Source of the DNA: Sphingosinicella humi
GTDB taxonomy: Bacteria; Pseudomonadota; Alphaproteobacteria; Sphingomonadales; Sphingomonadaceae
Assembly: GCF_003129465.1 (NCBI RefSeq)
Contig: NZ_QFFF01000001.1
Coordinates: forward strand, 496,001-560,000
DNA: 64,000 nt
Reading direction: 5' to 3'
Shown here one piece after another: positions 21,165-29,714 of this stretch (within the stretch, counting starts at the first letter, position 1; each line of letters begins with the position of its first letter). Made by a program: the position numbers and the translations under genes. The notes below the pieces were generated by a model. The model made no database searches. It was given only the letters and a program-made list of their open reading frames with translations, and had not been told where the DNA came from.

Positions 21165-21875
21165 TCAGAATTTCACCCCGACCGAGAAGACCAGGCCGGC
21201 ATCGACGTTCGGAAGCTCGGCCGGCAGGTCGGTGTCGACATAGCGAACGCCGGCGTTCAGCGGCCCCATCGTCGCCTCGGCGCCCAGGTGCCAGTTCCAA
21301 TAGTCGCCGAAGGCGCCGGCGCTCTGGCGGCCGCCGCCGGCGGTCAGCGTGAAGGGCGTCAGCGGAATGCCCGCCTCCACTTCGCCGAACAGGTAGAGCA
21401 GGTCCTCGCCGCCGAGCGCCGCCTGATCCCAGGCATATTTCGCGCCCGCCGTCGCCTGCACCGGCCCCAGCTGCTGCGAGATCGACGCATAGGGCTCGAA
21501 ATAGTCGGTCTTCCCCTCGCCGTCGGGGAAATAATAATAGAGCACCCCCGCATCCACTGAGGTGCCGAGGCCGAGGCTGGTGCCGTAGCCTGCATAAAGG
21601 TCCAGCTCGACATCGCCGATATCGCCTTCGGTCACATCGTCGATGCCGCCGAGCGTCGAGCCCCAGGCCCCGGCATAGAAGCCGCTGTCGCCCTGCACGG
21701 TGACGTTCGCCTGCAAGGCCGGATCCTCGTCGGACCGCGAGATGCCGCGATAGCGATAATCGGACACCGCCTTCGCCTCACCATAAATGGTGATGCCGCC
21801 GTCCGGCAGCTGCGCCGCCGCCGGCGCGGCCACGAACGACAGGGCGATGAATGGGAGAAGGGAAACGGTTTTCAT
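21165..21875 (-). CDS. TorF family putative outer-membrane porin
   Basis: A 236-aa secreted protein with a signal peptide ending around AAPAAAQ (residue 21), then a beta-rich barrel with alternating aromatic residues (for example FYAGAWGSTL, VELDLYAGYGTSLG, GVLYYYFPDG). It ends in FSVGVKF, an aromatic C-terminal residue typical of Bam-inserted barrels. The SDYRYRGISRSDEDPALQ segment is the hallmark of TIGR02001/TorF proteins. Its substrate is unknown. It lies alone on the minus strand, convergent with the ileS operon. Confidence 0.85.
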   Translation of the reverse strand: MKTVSLLPFIALSFVAAPAAAQLPDGGITIYGEAKAVSDYRYRGISRSDEDPALQANVTVQGDSGFYAGAWGSTLGGIDDVTEGDIGDVELDLYAGYGTSLGLGTSVDAGVLYYYFPDGEGKTDYFEPYASISQQLGPVQATAGAKYAWDQAALGGEDLLYLFGEVEAGIPLTPFTLTAGGGRQSAGAFGDYWNWHLGAEATMGPLNAGVRYVDTDLPAELPNVDAGLVFSVGVKF

Positions 21876-21995
21876 GGGAGGACCTCTTTACGCGGGAACT
21901 GGGGCTTGCGGGCCGATTTCCGTCCTACCGTCCGGTGCGCCGATCCGCAAAGCCGTTAGCCCTTCCTTAGCGCCCGCGCGATAGAAAGCGGGGCC

Positions 21996-22358
21996 ATGAC
22001 GCACCAGTCCGCACCTCTCGTCGCGCCCACCGTGGCCGATGCCGGCCGGCAGGTCGCGCAGCTGCGTCAGGTGCTGGTGCTGGTCGGCCAGATCGCGGGG
22101 CGCGAGCCGAAGACCGGGGGCGAGGACTCCGCGCTCGACGAGAATGCTCGTATCGCCGCCGCCTATGACGATGCCCTGCCGATCCTCCGCCGCCGCTTCG
22201 ATGCGCTGGCCGCCGAGACCGCAGCCTGGGCCGCCGCCGGCGTCGCCGCCCTCATCGCCGCCGGCCGCGAAGGCGAGCCGCCCAAGGCCGCCGCCGCGAC
22301 CCTGGCCGACGAGCTGGACCACGCCCTCGTCAGGCTCATCGCGCTGCTCCGCATCTAA
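21996..22358 (+). CDS. Hypothetical Ala-rich helical protein
   Basis: A 120-aa protein I do not recognise. It is about one-third alanine, has no Cys, no signal peptide and no membrane segment, and is predicted by eye to be almost all helix (long AALRR/AAETAAW-type amphipathic runs). The ATG follows AAAGCGGGGCC, a weak ribosome-binding site. It is divergent from the porin gene, with about 120 bp between, and its end abuts a palindromic repeat. Coding is supported by third-position GC bias typical of the neighbours. Function unknown. Confidence 0.65.
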   Translation: MTHQSAPLVAPTVADAGRQVAQLRQVLVLVGQIAGREPKTGGEDSALDENARIAAAYDDALPILRRRFDALAAETAAWAAAGVAALIAAGREGEPPKAAAATLADELDHALVRLIALLRI

Positions 22359-22466
22359 CGTCATCCCGGCGAAAGCCGGGACCCAAGTACGCTGCGCTCG
22401 GGATCGACCATCGTGCGTCTTCGAAGGTCATCGTGTTCTTGGGTTCCGGCTTCCGCCGGAATGACG
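22359..22466. repeat. Palindromic element, type CGTCATCCCGGCGAAAGCCGGGACCCA
   Basis: Left CGTCATCCCGGCGAAAGCCG and right CGGCTTCCGCCGGAATGACG are inverted copies with a TTCGAAGG centre. The same family, with matching ends, occurs at 48271-48384. It sits between two convergent genes and may help terminate both. Confidence 0.85.
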
Positions 22467-22470
22467 GGAA

Positions 22471-23766
22471 CTATCGCTCCGGCCGCAGGCTCTCCGGCCG
22501 TTCCGGCCATTCCTTGATGCGGATGTCGCGCTGCGGGAAGGGCAGCTCGATGCCGTTCTCCTTGAACAGCACCCACAGCCGGTTGAGGATCTCCGACTGG
22601 ACGCTGCCAACCCCCGCCTCCGGGTCGCGGATCCAGATGCGTATCTCGTGCTCGACAGACCGCTCGCCAAAGGCGGTGAGCCAGACATTCGGCCGCGGGC
22701 TTTCCAGGACCCGCGCGGAGGCGATCGCAGCTTCCATCATCAGCTTTTGAGCCAGCTCTATATCGGCGCCGTAGCCGACCCCAACCGGGATGCTCATGCG
22801 GACGTCGCGAGTGGAGTAGGACCAGTTGATGACCTCCTCGGTCATCAAAATCTCGTTCGGGATCAGATGCTCCTTGCCCTCCCGGGTGACGATCGAGACG
22901 GCACGGACGCCGATCTTGTTCACCGATCCGAAGCTCTGCCCGACGGAGATCACGTCGCCCGGCTTGATCGAGCGGTCCATCAGCAGGATGATCCCGGCGA
23001 TCAGATTGCCGAACGTCTTCTGGAGCCCGAAGCCGACGGCAAGTCCAAGCGCGCCCGAGAAGACCGCGAGCGCGGTAAGATCGATCCCCACCAGATCGAT
23101 GCCGACGAAGAAGGCGATGACAAGGAGGCCGATCGCGACCAGCTTCTCGACGAGGAGCTGCTGGGTGGAATCCAGCCCCGACGCCCGCTTCACAGAGTGG
23201 CGGACGAGGCGGTTCACCAGCTTCACACCGGCATAGAGCGCGAGGACGGTGATGCCGATCTGGAGCAAAGTCAGCAGCGAGAAGCGGCGCTCGCCGATGG
23301 TGAAGCCGACCTGATCGAGGATTTCGCTGACCGGCGTCAGGTCGCCGACCGCTTCCGTCAGCACCATCACGAAGGCGACGAGCGCGAGCGAGCCCGCGAT
23401 CCAGCGGGCGAGGTGGAGCCCTCGCGCGATGGCCGTGACGAGCATCGCCACCGCGACGGCAAGGGCGAGCCCGATGATGAAGGAGGCCAAGATAGGCCAG
23501 GCATAGGCCTTGAGCAGGATCGCCAGCAGCACGGCGGCCGACAAGTTCCGGACAAGGCTGCACATCCGCGGGCCTATGCCTTCATTCCGGTCGCCGGCAT
23601 GCTGTTCCCACAAGGTCGCGAGAGGCGGTCCCAGCCTTTGCCCGATCCACCAGGCCAGGGCCCAGGCAGCGATCGAAAGCCCCAGCGCTACCGCTGCGGT
23701 TACAAGATCGGGATCAGAGGGGATGGCGATCCCGATGTCGGCGATAAGGCGGCGAACCGCGTTCAC
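22471..23766 (-). CDS. MscS family mechanosensitive channel
   Basis: A 431-aa inner-membrane protein with about five hydrophobic segments before the MscS core. The pore helix region ALAVFSGALGLAVGFGLQKT (Gly/Ala pattern), the FGNLIAGIILLMDRSIKPGDV beta-domain entry and the C-terminal alpha/beta vestibule (IPVGVGYGADIELAQKLM) are clear. It would release solutes on hypo-osmotic shock. The GTG start overlaps the metC stop (GTGA), so it is the last gene of an sseA-metC-mscS operon. The functional link to sulfur metabolism is not obvious. Confidence 0.92.
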   Translation of the reverse strand: MNAVRRLIADIGIAIPSDPDLVTAAVALGLSIAAWALAWWIGQRLGPPLATLWEQHAGDRNEGIGPRMCSLVRNLSAAVLLAILLKAYAWPILASFIIGLALAVAVAMLVTAIARGLHLARWIAGSLALVAFVMVLTEAVGDLTPVSEILDQVGFTIGERRFSLLTLLQIGITVLALYAGVKLVNRLVRHSVKRASGLDSTQQLLVEKLVAIGLLVIAFFVGIDLVGIDLTALAVFSGALGLAVGFGLQKTFGNLIAGIILLMDRSIKPGDVISVGQSFGSVNKIGVRAVSIVTREGKEHLIPNEILMTEEVINWSYSTRDVRMSIPVGVGYGADIELAQKLMMEAAIASARVLESPRPNVWLTAFGERSVEHEIRIWIRDPEAGVGSVQSEILNRLWVLFKENGIELPFPQRDIRIKEWPERPESLRPER

Positions 23767-24950
23767 GCCGCCGTTCCATAGCCGGCGAGGCCGCGCGCAA
23801 GATCGGCGATAAGATCGTCCACGTCTTCCAGGCCTATATGAAGCCGCACCATCGGCCCTTCCTGTTCATGGCTCGTGGCGGTGCGAAGCTTGGCCGGGTC
23901 GACCGGCAGCGCCAGGCTCTCGAACCCACCCCAGCTATAGCCGATGCCGAAATGCTGGAGGCCGTCGATCAGCCGCGCCCGCGCCGCTTCGTCGCCCCCG
24001 TTCAGCACGAAGGAGAAGAGACCGGACGCGCCCCGGAAGTCGCGCGTCCAATGGTCATGGCCCGGGCAGCCGGGCAGCGCCGGGTGCAGCACCCGGGCCA
24101 CCTGCGGCTGCTCCGCCAGCCAGCGGGCGACCTTGAGGCCGCTGGCCTCATGCTGGCGGAGGCGCACGCCCATCGTCCTGAGGCCGCGGGTCGCCAGCCA
24201 GGCGTCGTCGGGGCTGACATGCTGGCCGAAGGCGCGGCTCGTTTGCTCCAGCGCCTTCCAATGTCCTTCATTGGCGGTGACCGATCCGAGCATCACGTCG
24301 GAATGACCGACGATATATTTCGTGCAGGAAAGGATGGTGAGGTCGACGCCGGCGGCGATCGCCGGGAAGAGGAGCGGCGTCGCCCAGGTGTTGTCGAGGA
24401 GCGTGGCGACGCCCCGCTCGCGCGCCACCGCGCAGATAGCGGGCACATCCTGGACCTCGAAGGTGAGCGAGCCGGGACTTTCGAGGAAGATCGCGCGCGT
24501 CTTGTCGCCGATCAGATCGGCAATGTTCGCGCCGATCAGCGGGTCGTAATAGCGCGTCGTCACTCCCTGCCGCGCCAGCACGCCGTCGCAGAAGGCGCGC
24601 GTCGGCGCATAGGCGCTGTCGACCATCAGCAGTTCGTCGCCCGGCCGCAGCACCGCCATCAGCGCGATCGAAATGGCGGCGACGCCGGAGGGAAAGAGCC
24701 TCGTTCCCGCCGCTCCCGGCTCGAGTTCCGTCAGGGCCTCTGCCAGCGCCCACTGGGTCGGCGTCCCGCTCCGGCCATAATGGAGCGTGCCGACGCGCCC
24801 GATGCCGGCCTCGCGCATCGCCTCGACATCGTCGAACAGGATGGTGGAGGCGCGCCACACCGGCGGATTGACGATCCCGCTCGTCCACGCCTTGCGCCGC
24901 CCGCCTTGGACCAGCCGGGTATCGGGCTTTACATCCTCGCCGTCGCTCAT
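23763..24950 (-). CDS. metC: Cystathionine beta-lyase
   Basis: A 395-aa PLP enzyme of the Cys/Met metabolism family. The N-terminal TRLVQGGRR, substrate/PLP-binding YGRSGTPTQWALAEAL and Schiff-base lysine K211 in LTILSCTKYIVGHSD are present. It cleaves cystathionine to homocysteine, pyruvate and ammonia. Distinction from gamma-synthase rests on overall resemblance to the MetC branch (GHSDVMLG) and is fairly confident. The ATG overlaps the sseA stop (ATGA), and its own stop overlaps the mscS start. The pairing with a sulfurtransferase suggests cysteine/sulfur handling. Confidence 0.9.
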   Translation of the reverse strand: MSDGEDVKPDTRLVQGGRRKAWTSGIVNPPVWRASTILFDDVEAMREAGIGRVGTLHYGRSGTPTQWALAEALTELEPGAAGTRLFPSGVAAISIALMAVLRPGDELLMVDSAYAPTRAFCDGVLARQGVTTRYYDPLIGANIADLIGDKTRAIFLESPGSLTFEVQDVPAICAVARERGVATLLDNTWATPLLFPAIAAGVDLTILSCTKYIVGHSDVMLGSVTANEGHWKALEQTSRAFGQHVSPDDAWLATRGLRTMGVRLRQHEASGLKVARWLAEQPQVARVLHPALPGCPGHDHWTRDFRGASGLFSFVLNGGDEAARARLIDGLQHFGIGYSWGGFESLALPVDPAKLRTATSHEQEGPMVRLHIGLEDVDDLIADLARGLAGYGTAA

Positions 24951-25789
24951 GCCGGTCCGGTCGCCTTGGGAGTGGACGGGTCTGCGCCCCATTCGGACCA
25001 GCTGCCGTCGTAGAGCTTGACGTCGTTCTTGCCGAGCAGATGCGCCCCGAACAGGAGGACGGCGGCGGTGACGCCCGAGCCGCAGGTCGTCACCATCGGT
25101 TTGTCGAGCTCGACGCCGGCATCGTAGAAGGCCGCGCGCAGCTCGTCCCCGCGCTTCCATGTGTTGTCGGCGTTGAACAGCTCGCCCTGGGGCAGGTTCC
25201 TGGAGCCCGGAATATGACCCGGCTGCACGCCAGGCCTCGGCTCCTTGTCCTCGCCCGCGAAGCGCGCCGCCGGCCGGGCGTCGACAATCTCATGGGCCGG
25301 CGAGTGGACGAGGCCGCTGACATATGCCTTGTCGGCGACGGCATCCTTGTCGAGGAAGGCGGTGAAATGGCCGTGGCGGACATGGGCCTTGCCGCTCTCC
25401 AGAGGCCGCCCCTCCGCCTTCCATTTCTGAAGGCCGCCATCCAGCACCGCCACATAATGCGCGCCGAACGCCTTCAGCATCCACCAAGCGCGCGCCGAGC
25501 TGTGCAGCGGCGAATTGTCGTAGACGACGAAGCGGTTGCCGTCGCCGAGGCCCAGCGACTGCATGCGGCTCGCAAATTTATGCGCCGGCGGCAGCATGTG
25601 CGGCGCCGGGTTGGACGTGTCGACGATCTCGTCCAGGTCCAGGAACACGGCCCCTGGGATATGCTCCGCCTCGAATTCCGTCCGCGCGTCGCGGCCGGCG
25701 CCCGGCAGGAAGATGGTGGCGTCGATGACCTTCAGATCGTCCGCGCCCAGCTCCCCCGCCAGCCATTCGGTGGATACGAGACTTTCCAT
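24947..25789 (-). CDS. sseA: 3-mercaptopyruvate sulfurtransferase
   Basis: A 280-aa protein with two rhodanese domains. The active loop CGSGVTA begins at Cys236, and that sequence (CG[S/T]GVTA) distinguishes mercaptopyruvate from thiosulfate sulfurtransferases. It transfers sulfur from 3-mercaptopyruvate to thiols or cyanide. The ATG at 25789 is preceded by AGGAGG at a 5-nt spacing; the GTG two codons upstream would overlap that site, so it is rejected. First gene of the sseA-metC-mscS run. Confidence 0.93.
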   Translation of the reverse strand: MESLVSTEWLAGELGADDLKVIDATIFLPGAGRDARTEFEAEHIPGAVFLDLDEIVDTSNPAPHMLPPAHKFASRMQSLGLGDGNRFVVYDNSPLHSSARAWWMLKAFGAHYVAVLDGGLQKWKAEGRPLESGKAHVRHGHFTAFLDKDAVADKAYVSGLVHSPAHEIVDARPAARFAGEDKEPRPGVQPGHIPGSRNLPQGELFNADNTWKRGDELRAAFYDAGVELDKPMVTTCGSGVTAAVLLFGAHLLGKNDVKLYDGSWSEWGADPSTPKATGPA

Positions 25790-25838
25790 CGACACCTCCT
25801 GACGCGCGGCGGAATGGGATCAGCTAGCCCATCTTCCG

Positions 25839-25927
25839 CGTCATTGCGACCCCGGCGAAAGCCGGGGGAAGCAATCCAGCTCCCGCGTCGGACTGGATTG
25901 CTTCGTCGCTCCGCTCCTTACAATGAC
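25839..25927. repeat. Palindromic element, type GTCATTGCGA...GCAATCCAG
   Basis: Same family as 15991-16083 and 28072-28153: CGTCATTGCGA at the left, ACAATGACGA at the right, and an inner GAAGCAATCCAG / CTGGATTGCTTC inverted pair. Here it also carries a CCCCGGCGAAAGCCGGGG hairpin near its left end, so it is a mosaic of two element types. It lies between sseA and the S10 peptidase gene. Confidence 0.85.
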
Positions 25928-25936
25928 GAAAGCCAG

Positions 25937-27454
25937 TCAGCGGCTCTGGATGAACTCCCGGATGTCGGCGCTGAGCTTCGCCCGGTCCTCGTCGCGGACG
26001 TACATCATGTGGCCCGAATCATAATATTCGAAGTGGATGCGGTCATCGGGCATGCCAGTGCGGTTCAGCGAATATTCGGCGGCGAAGAAGGGCGTGGCGA
26101 AATCATAATAGCCCTGGCCGACGAAGACGCGGAGCTGGTTATTCTCGCGCAGCGCCCGGCCGATATAGGGCGCGACGTTGAGATAGGCGTCGCTGTCCCG
26201 CCCGTCGCCCAGCCGCCAGTCCCAGGGGCCTACCCGGCCGATCGTCACATAGCTGCGGTCGGTATGGTAATCGAGGTCGCCCCGAACATAGGCGTTGATC
26301 GCGGCGGTGTAGCCCGCGTCGATGCCGTAGAAGCTCGGATCGTTGTCGGGCCGCTCGCCGGCATTGTCATAGTCCCGGCCGGTATAGCGCGCATCGAGGC
26401 GGCCCACCGTGAGGCCGCGATCGCGCAGCAGCTCCTTGTAGAAGCGCGACGGCTCGACCCGGAGGTCCGCCAACTCAAGATACTGCTCGGAAAGGCCGGT
26501 GAAGCGCGACAGCTCGCGCCGCACCGCCGCCCGCTCCTCGGCGGGGAGATCGTTGCCCTTGAGCAGCGCCGTCGCGTAGGGCCCGATCGCCCATTGCCGG
26601 GCTTCCTCGACGAACTCCTCGGTGGAGGAGGCCTGCGCCTTGCCGTGATAGAGCGCGGTCGCGGCCATCGACGGCAGGTTGAGGACGTGGACCATCTCGT
26701 TGCCCGGCGTGTCGGCGCCGGCGCCGAAATCGAGCACGGTCGAGATGAGGATGACGCCGTTCAGGGCAACGTCGTTATAGGCGCCGGTCAGCTGGTTCAC
26801 GACCGCCGCCGAGCGCGTGGTGCCGTAGCTTTCGCCGCCCAGATATTTGGGGCTGTTCCAGCGGCCATTGTCGTTGAGCCAGAGGCGGATGAACTGGGCG
26901 ACCGACTCCGCGTCCTTGGTGACGCCCCAGAAATCCTTGGGATCGGTCTTGCCGAGCGCATGGCTGAAGCCGGTGCCGACCGGATCGATGAAGACGATGT
27001 CGGTAACGTCGAGCAGGCTGTCGGGATTGTCGACGATCGGATAGGGCGGCGCGCCGTCGTCGGTGCCGTCGGACGGGATCGCCACCCGCTTCGGCCCGAA
27101 GGCCCCCATGTGCAGCCAGACCGAACCGGAGCCGGGCCCGCCGTTGAAGAGGAAGGTCACGGGGCGCGAGGGATCGCGCGGCTCCTTGACGTAAGAGGTC
27201 GAGAAGATGCTAGCCCGCGGCGTGCCGTCCTCGGCCTTCAAATAGGTTTCGCCGGCCGTCGCCGTGTAGGAGACGGTCTTGCCCCCGAAGACACCCTTGT
27301 GCCGCGTCACCGACACCTGGGGCGGCGGGATCGGCTTGCCCGCCTCCTTCTCCGCGGCGGGCTTGTCCTCACTTTCCTGCGCTGCTCCCGGTGCGGCAAA
27401 GGCCGAAAGGGCAAGGGCTAGGGCAATCGAAACGGTACGGTGGCTTAAGCGCAT
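25937..27454 (-). CDS. Secreted S10 family serine carboxypeptidase
   Basis: A 505-aa protein with a signal peptide (cleavage near APGAAQ, residue 26) followed by an alpha/beta hydrolase of the S10 family. NGGPGSGS (104-111) forms the oxyanion/carboxylate-binding loop, the nucleophile is S209 in GGESYG, the Asp lies in FVGQGYYDFATP and the His in YDSGHMMYV near the end. It would trim C-terminal residues of peptides in the periplasm. Such enzymes are frequent in sphingomonads and xanthomonads and probably serve peptide scavenging. Single gene; an imperfect palindrome lies in its upstream region. Confidence 0.92.
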   Translation of the reverse strand: MRLSHRTVSIALALALSAFAAPGAAQESEDKPAAEKEAGKPIPPPQVSVTRHKGVFGGKTVSYTATAGETYLKAEDGTPRASIFSTSYVKEPRDPSRPVTFLFNGGPGSGSVWLHMGAFGPKRVAIPSDGTDDGAPPYPIVDNPDSLLDVTDIVFIDPVGTGFSHALGKTDPKDFWGVTKDAESVAQFIRLWLNDNGRWNSPKYLGGESYGTTRSAAVVNQLTGAYNDVALNGVILISTVLDFGAGADTPGNEMVHVLNLPSMAATALYHGKAQASSTEEFVEEARQWAIGPYATALLKGNDLPAEERAAVRRELSRFTGLSEQYLELADLRVEPSRFYKELLRDRGLTVGRLDARYTGRDYDNAGERPDNDPSFYGIDAGYTAAINAYVRGDLDYHTDRSYVTIGRVGPWDWRLGDGRDSDAYLNVAPYIGRALRENNQLRVFVGQGYYDFATPFFAAEYSLNRTGMPDDRIHFEYYDSGHMMYVRDEDRAKLSADIREFIQSR

Positions 27455-27516
27455 TTCGGTCCAATCTCTCCTGTTATGCTGCCTCTATCGCACGCGTTCC
27501 GGGTCCGTAAAAGACT

Positions 27517-27537
27517 GCGGAATACCGTATACTCCGC
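27517..27537. promoter_or_regulatory. Candidate operator palindrome between divergent genes
   Basis: GCGGAATAC and GTATACTCCGC form an imperfect 21-bp palindrome about 60 bp upstream of the S10 peptidase start and about 115 bp upstream of the divergent unknown gene. The location and A/T-rich centre suit a regulator site. No regulator is encoded next to it, so this is a pattern observation only. Confidence 0.25.
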
Positions 27538-27650
27538 AAAAAATAGGGCTCCCGATCGGGGTTGACGGAAAATTCACTAAAGCCCGCCACTGGTGGCCGC
27601 TTGAGCCAACGAGAAGCACTCATTGTGCCTTTGGGGAGGGCGCCGAACTC

Positions 27651-28058
27651 ATGTCGAGCGAGGCTGAGGCAGGACAGTATCAGGGTGGTCCCGGCGGTTC
27701 CGAGGCGCAGCGGCGCGTCGACGCGATCGTTGCCGAGGCGAAGCGGGGAATCTGGAAGCCGCAGTTCCAGCCGCCCGCCACGCCGTCCGCGGCGTCGCCC
27801 ATGTGTCCCAAGCTGGTCGAAAGGCGGCTCTCGGAAGAGATCGAATATGTGCAGCGCCTGCTGGAGATGATGGGCGATCAGCTCGCTGGCGACCCGGTCA
27901 TCCTCCAGCGTCACTCGCGCGCCCTGCAGGGTTTCGACCTGATGAGCCAGATCCTCGGCCATATCGCCCGCGTCGTCGTCGCCGACGACAAGGACGGGGC
28001 GATCGACGGCATCGGCATGCACGACCTCAGGGCCCGGCTGAAGCGCCAGGCGCTATAG
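27651..28058 (+). CDS. Hypothetical protein, helical C-terminal half
   Basis: A 135-aa protein I do not recognise. The first 50 residues are Gly/Gln/Pro-rich and likely disordered, with an RRVDAIVAEAKRGIWKPQF helix; the second half (VERRLSEEIEYVQRLLEMMG..., LMSQILGHIARVVVADD) is helical and amphipathic. It has one Cys and no signal or membrane segment. The start ATG is preceded by GGGGAGGG, about 9 nt away. No operon partners are seen: a repeat follows, then queF. Coding is well supported by composition; function unknown. Confidence 0.7.
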   Translation: MSSEAEAGQYQGGPGGSEAQRRVDAIVAEAKRGIWKPQFQPPATPSAASPMCPKLVERRLSEEIEYVQRLLEMMGDQLAGDPVILQRHSRALQGFDLMSQILGHIARVVVADDKDGAIDGIGMHDLRARLKRQAL

Positions 28059-28071
28059 TCAGCGATCCAAC

Positions 28072-28153
28072 CGTCATTGCGAGGAGCAAAGCGACGAAGC
28101 AATCCAGCCTCGCCGAGGCCTCACTGGATTGCTTCGCTACGCTCGCAATGACG
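28072..28153. repeat. Palindromic element, type GTCATTGCGA...GCAATCCAG
   Basis: CGTCATTGCGAG (left) and CTCGCAATGACG (right) are exact inverted ends; GAAGCAATCCAG and CTGGATTGCTTC pair internally. Closest relative in the window is 15991-16083. Confidence 0.87.
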
Positions 28154-28220
28154 ATGTCGTCCGCATGTAGGCACCGCTTCTGTCATGACAGGGCGCGCGC
28201 GACGCACTAGAGATCGCGCC

Positions 28221-28667
28221 ATGACCATCACCCATCTCGGCCAGACGAGCCCCCTCCCCGCCTCGCCGGAGGAGGCAAGGCTCGACTATGTGCCCAACCC
28301 GCGTCCCGGGCGGCCCTATCTGGTCCGCTTCACCGCGCCCGAATTCACCTCGCTCTGCCCGGTGACCGGCCAGCCCGATTTCGCCCACCTGGTCCTCGAC
28401 TATGCCCCCGGCGAGACGATCGTCGAATCCAAGTCGCTGAAGCTTTTCCTGTCCTCCTTTCGCAACCATAACGGCTTCCACGAGGACGTGACCGTCGGCA
28501 TCGCCGAGCGCCTCTTCGCCGAAATGAAGCCGCTCTGGCTGCGCATCGGCGGCTATTGGTATCCGCGGGGCGGCATTCCCATCGACGTCTTCTGGCAGTC
28601 GGGCGAGCCGCCGGCCGGCTTGTGGCTGCCCGATCAGGGTGTCCCCGCCTATCGAGGCCGCGGCTGA
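28221..28667 (+). CDS. queF: NADPH-dependent 7-cyano-7-deazaguanine reductase (preQ1 synthase)
   Basis: A 148-aa type I (YkvM-like) QueF, which reduces the nitrile preQ0 to preQ1 in queuosine biosynthesis. The nucleophilic Cys (C46) and proton-donor Asp (D53) lie in [11 protein letters not shown], and the [15 protein letters not shown] stretch for NADPH binding is intact. The spacing Cys-x6-Asp matches the B. subtilis enzyme. It is followed 3 nt later by a ketopantoate reductase-like gene; the metabolic link is not evident and the genes may simply share a transcript. Confidence 0.95.
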   Translation: MTITHLGQTSPLPASPEEARLDYVPNPRPGRPYLVRFTAPEFTSLCPVTGQPDFAHLVLDYAPGETIVESKSLKLFLSSFRNHNGFHEDVTVGIAERLFAEMKPLWLRIGGYWYPRGGIPIDVFWQSGEPPAGLWLPDQGVPAYRGRG

Positions 28668-28670
28668 GCC

Positions 28671-29714
28671 TTGAAGGACGATCCGCGCATCGTCGTTTTC
28701 GGCTCCGGTGCGGTCGGCTGCTTCATCGGGGGGGCCTGGCTGGCGGCCGGGCGCAAGGTCGCCTTCCTCGGCCGGGAGCGCGTCCGTCAGGAGATTGCCG
28801 ACCATGGCCTCGGCCTCAGCGACCAGGACGGATGGCGCATCCATCTCGCGCCTGAGCTTGTGGACTTCACGACCAAAGCCGCGGCGCTGAAAAAGGCGGA
28901 TATCATCCTCCTCACCGTCAAGAGCACGGGCACCGAGGCGACCGCGAAGGAGATCGCCCGGCACGCCCGGCCCGGCACCACCGTCATCAGCTTCCAGAAC
29001 GGCATCAGCAACGCCGAGACCCTGAAGCGCCTGCTGCCGAGGTTCGACGTCGTCCAGGGAATGGTCCCCTACAATGTCGTGCGCACCGGCGCCGGCCGCT
29101 GGCACCGGGCGACCTGGGGCGACCTCACCGCCGCCGAGAGCGAGGCGACCCGCGCGCTCGCCGCCCGCATCGGCGACCGCCCCGGCAAGCTGCTGCTGGC
29201 CAGGGACATGCTTCCGGTCGCCTGGGGCAAGCTGCTCCTCAATCTCAATAACGCGATCAACGCGCTTTCCGGCCTCACCATCCTCGAGGAGCTCAACCAG
29301 CGCGACTATCGGCGCGTGCTGGCAGCGGCGATGATCGAGACGCTGGAGCTGTTGCAGCTTGCCGGCATCGAGCCCGTGGCGACGGGCCCGATCCCGCCCA
29401 GGCTATTGCCCCACGCCATCGGCGCGCCCGACTTCGTGTTCCGCAATTTCCTCCTCCGGGTCCAGAAGATCGATCCCAAGGCCCGCTCCTCCATGTCGGA
29501 AGACCTCGCCGCCGGCCGCGAGACGGAGGTGGATTATCTGAACGGCGAGGTGGTGAAGCTCGCCCGCTCGCTCGGCCGCGAGGCGCCGGTCAACAGCCAC
29601 ATCGTCGACCTGGTCAAGCAGGCCGAGATGGGCATCAACCGCACATGGTCCGCCGCCGAACTGCGGGCCCATATTCTCGAAGGGCACCAGGTCGTTCGGG
29701 GCTTCGGCTATTAG
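28671..29714 (+). CDS. 2-dehydropantoate 2-reductase family oxidoreductase
   Basis: A 347-aa NADP-dependent dehydrogenase of the ApbA/PanE family with a dinucleotide-binding loop IVVFGSGAVGCFIGG at the N-terminus, LLTVKSTGTEA near 80, an ISFQNGISNAETL segment and the catalytic Lys in PVAWGKLLLNLNNAI. Family members reduce ketopantoate to pantoate for coenzyme A synthesis; several paralogues act on other 2-keto acids, so panE is not assigned. It is longer than E. coli PanE (303 aa). The start is TTG, 3 nt after queF. Its stop overlaps the stop of the convergent OPT gene. Confidence 0.87.
   Translation: MKDDPRIVVFGSGAVGCFIGGAWLAAGRKVAFLGRERVRQEIADHGLGLSDQDGWRIHLAPELVDFTTKAAALKKADIILLTVKSTGTEATAKEIARHARPGTTVISFQNGISNAETLKRLLPRFDVVQGMVPYNVVRTGAGRWHRATWGDLTAAESEATRALAARIGDRPGKLLLARDMLPVAWGKLLLNLNNAINALSGLTILEELNQRDYRRVLAAAMIETLELLQLAGIEPVATGPIPPRLLPHAIGAPDFVFRNFLLRVQKIDPKARSSMSEDLAAGRETEVDYLNGEVVKLARSLGREAPVNSHIVDLVKQAEMGINRTWSAAELRAHILEGHQVVRGFGY

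Noticed and set aside
21996-22358. The 120-aa Ala-rich frame as a shadow of the minus-strand 158-aa frame (21888-22364)
   Set aside because: I kept the plus-strand gene because its start is well placed and its composition is protein-like; the minus frame is Gly/Arg-rich and runs into the porin upstream region.
25040-27421. A 793-aa open frame on the plus strand opposite sseA and the S10 peptidase
   Set aside because: Shadow frame: it spans two genes and an intergenic repeat, and the opposite strand has intact active sites (CGSGVTA, GGESYG).
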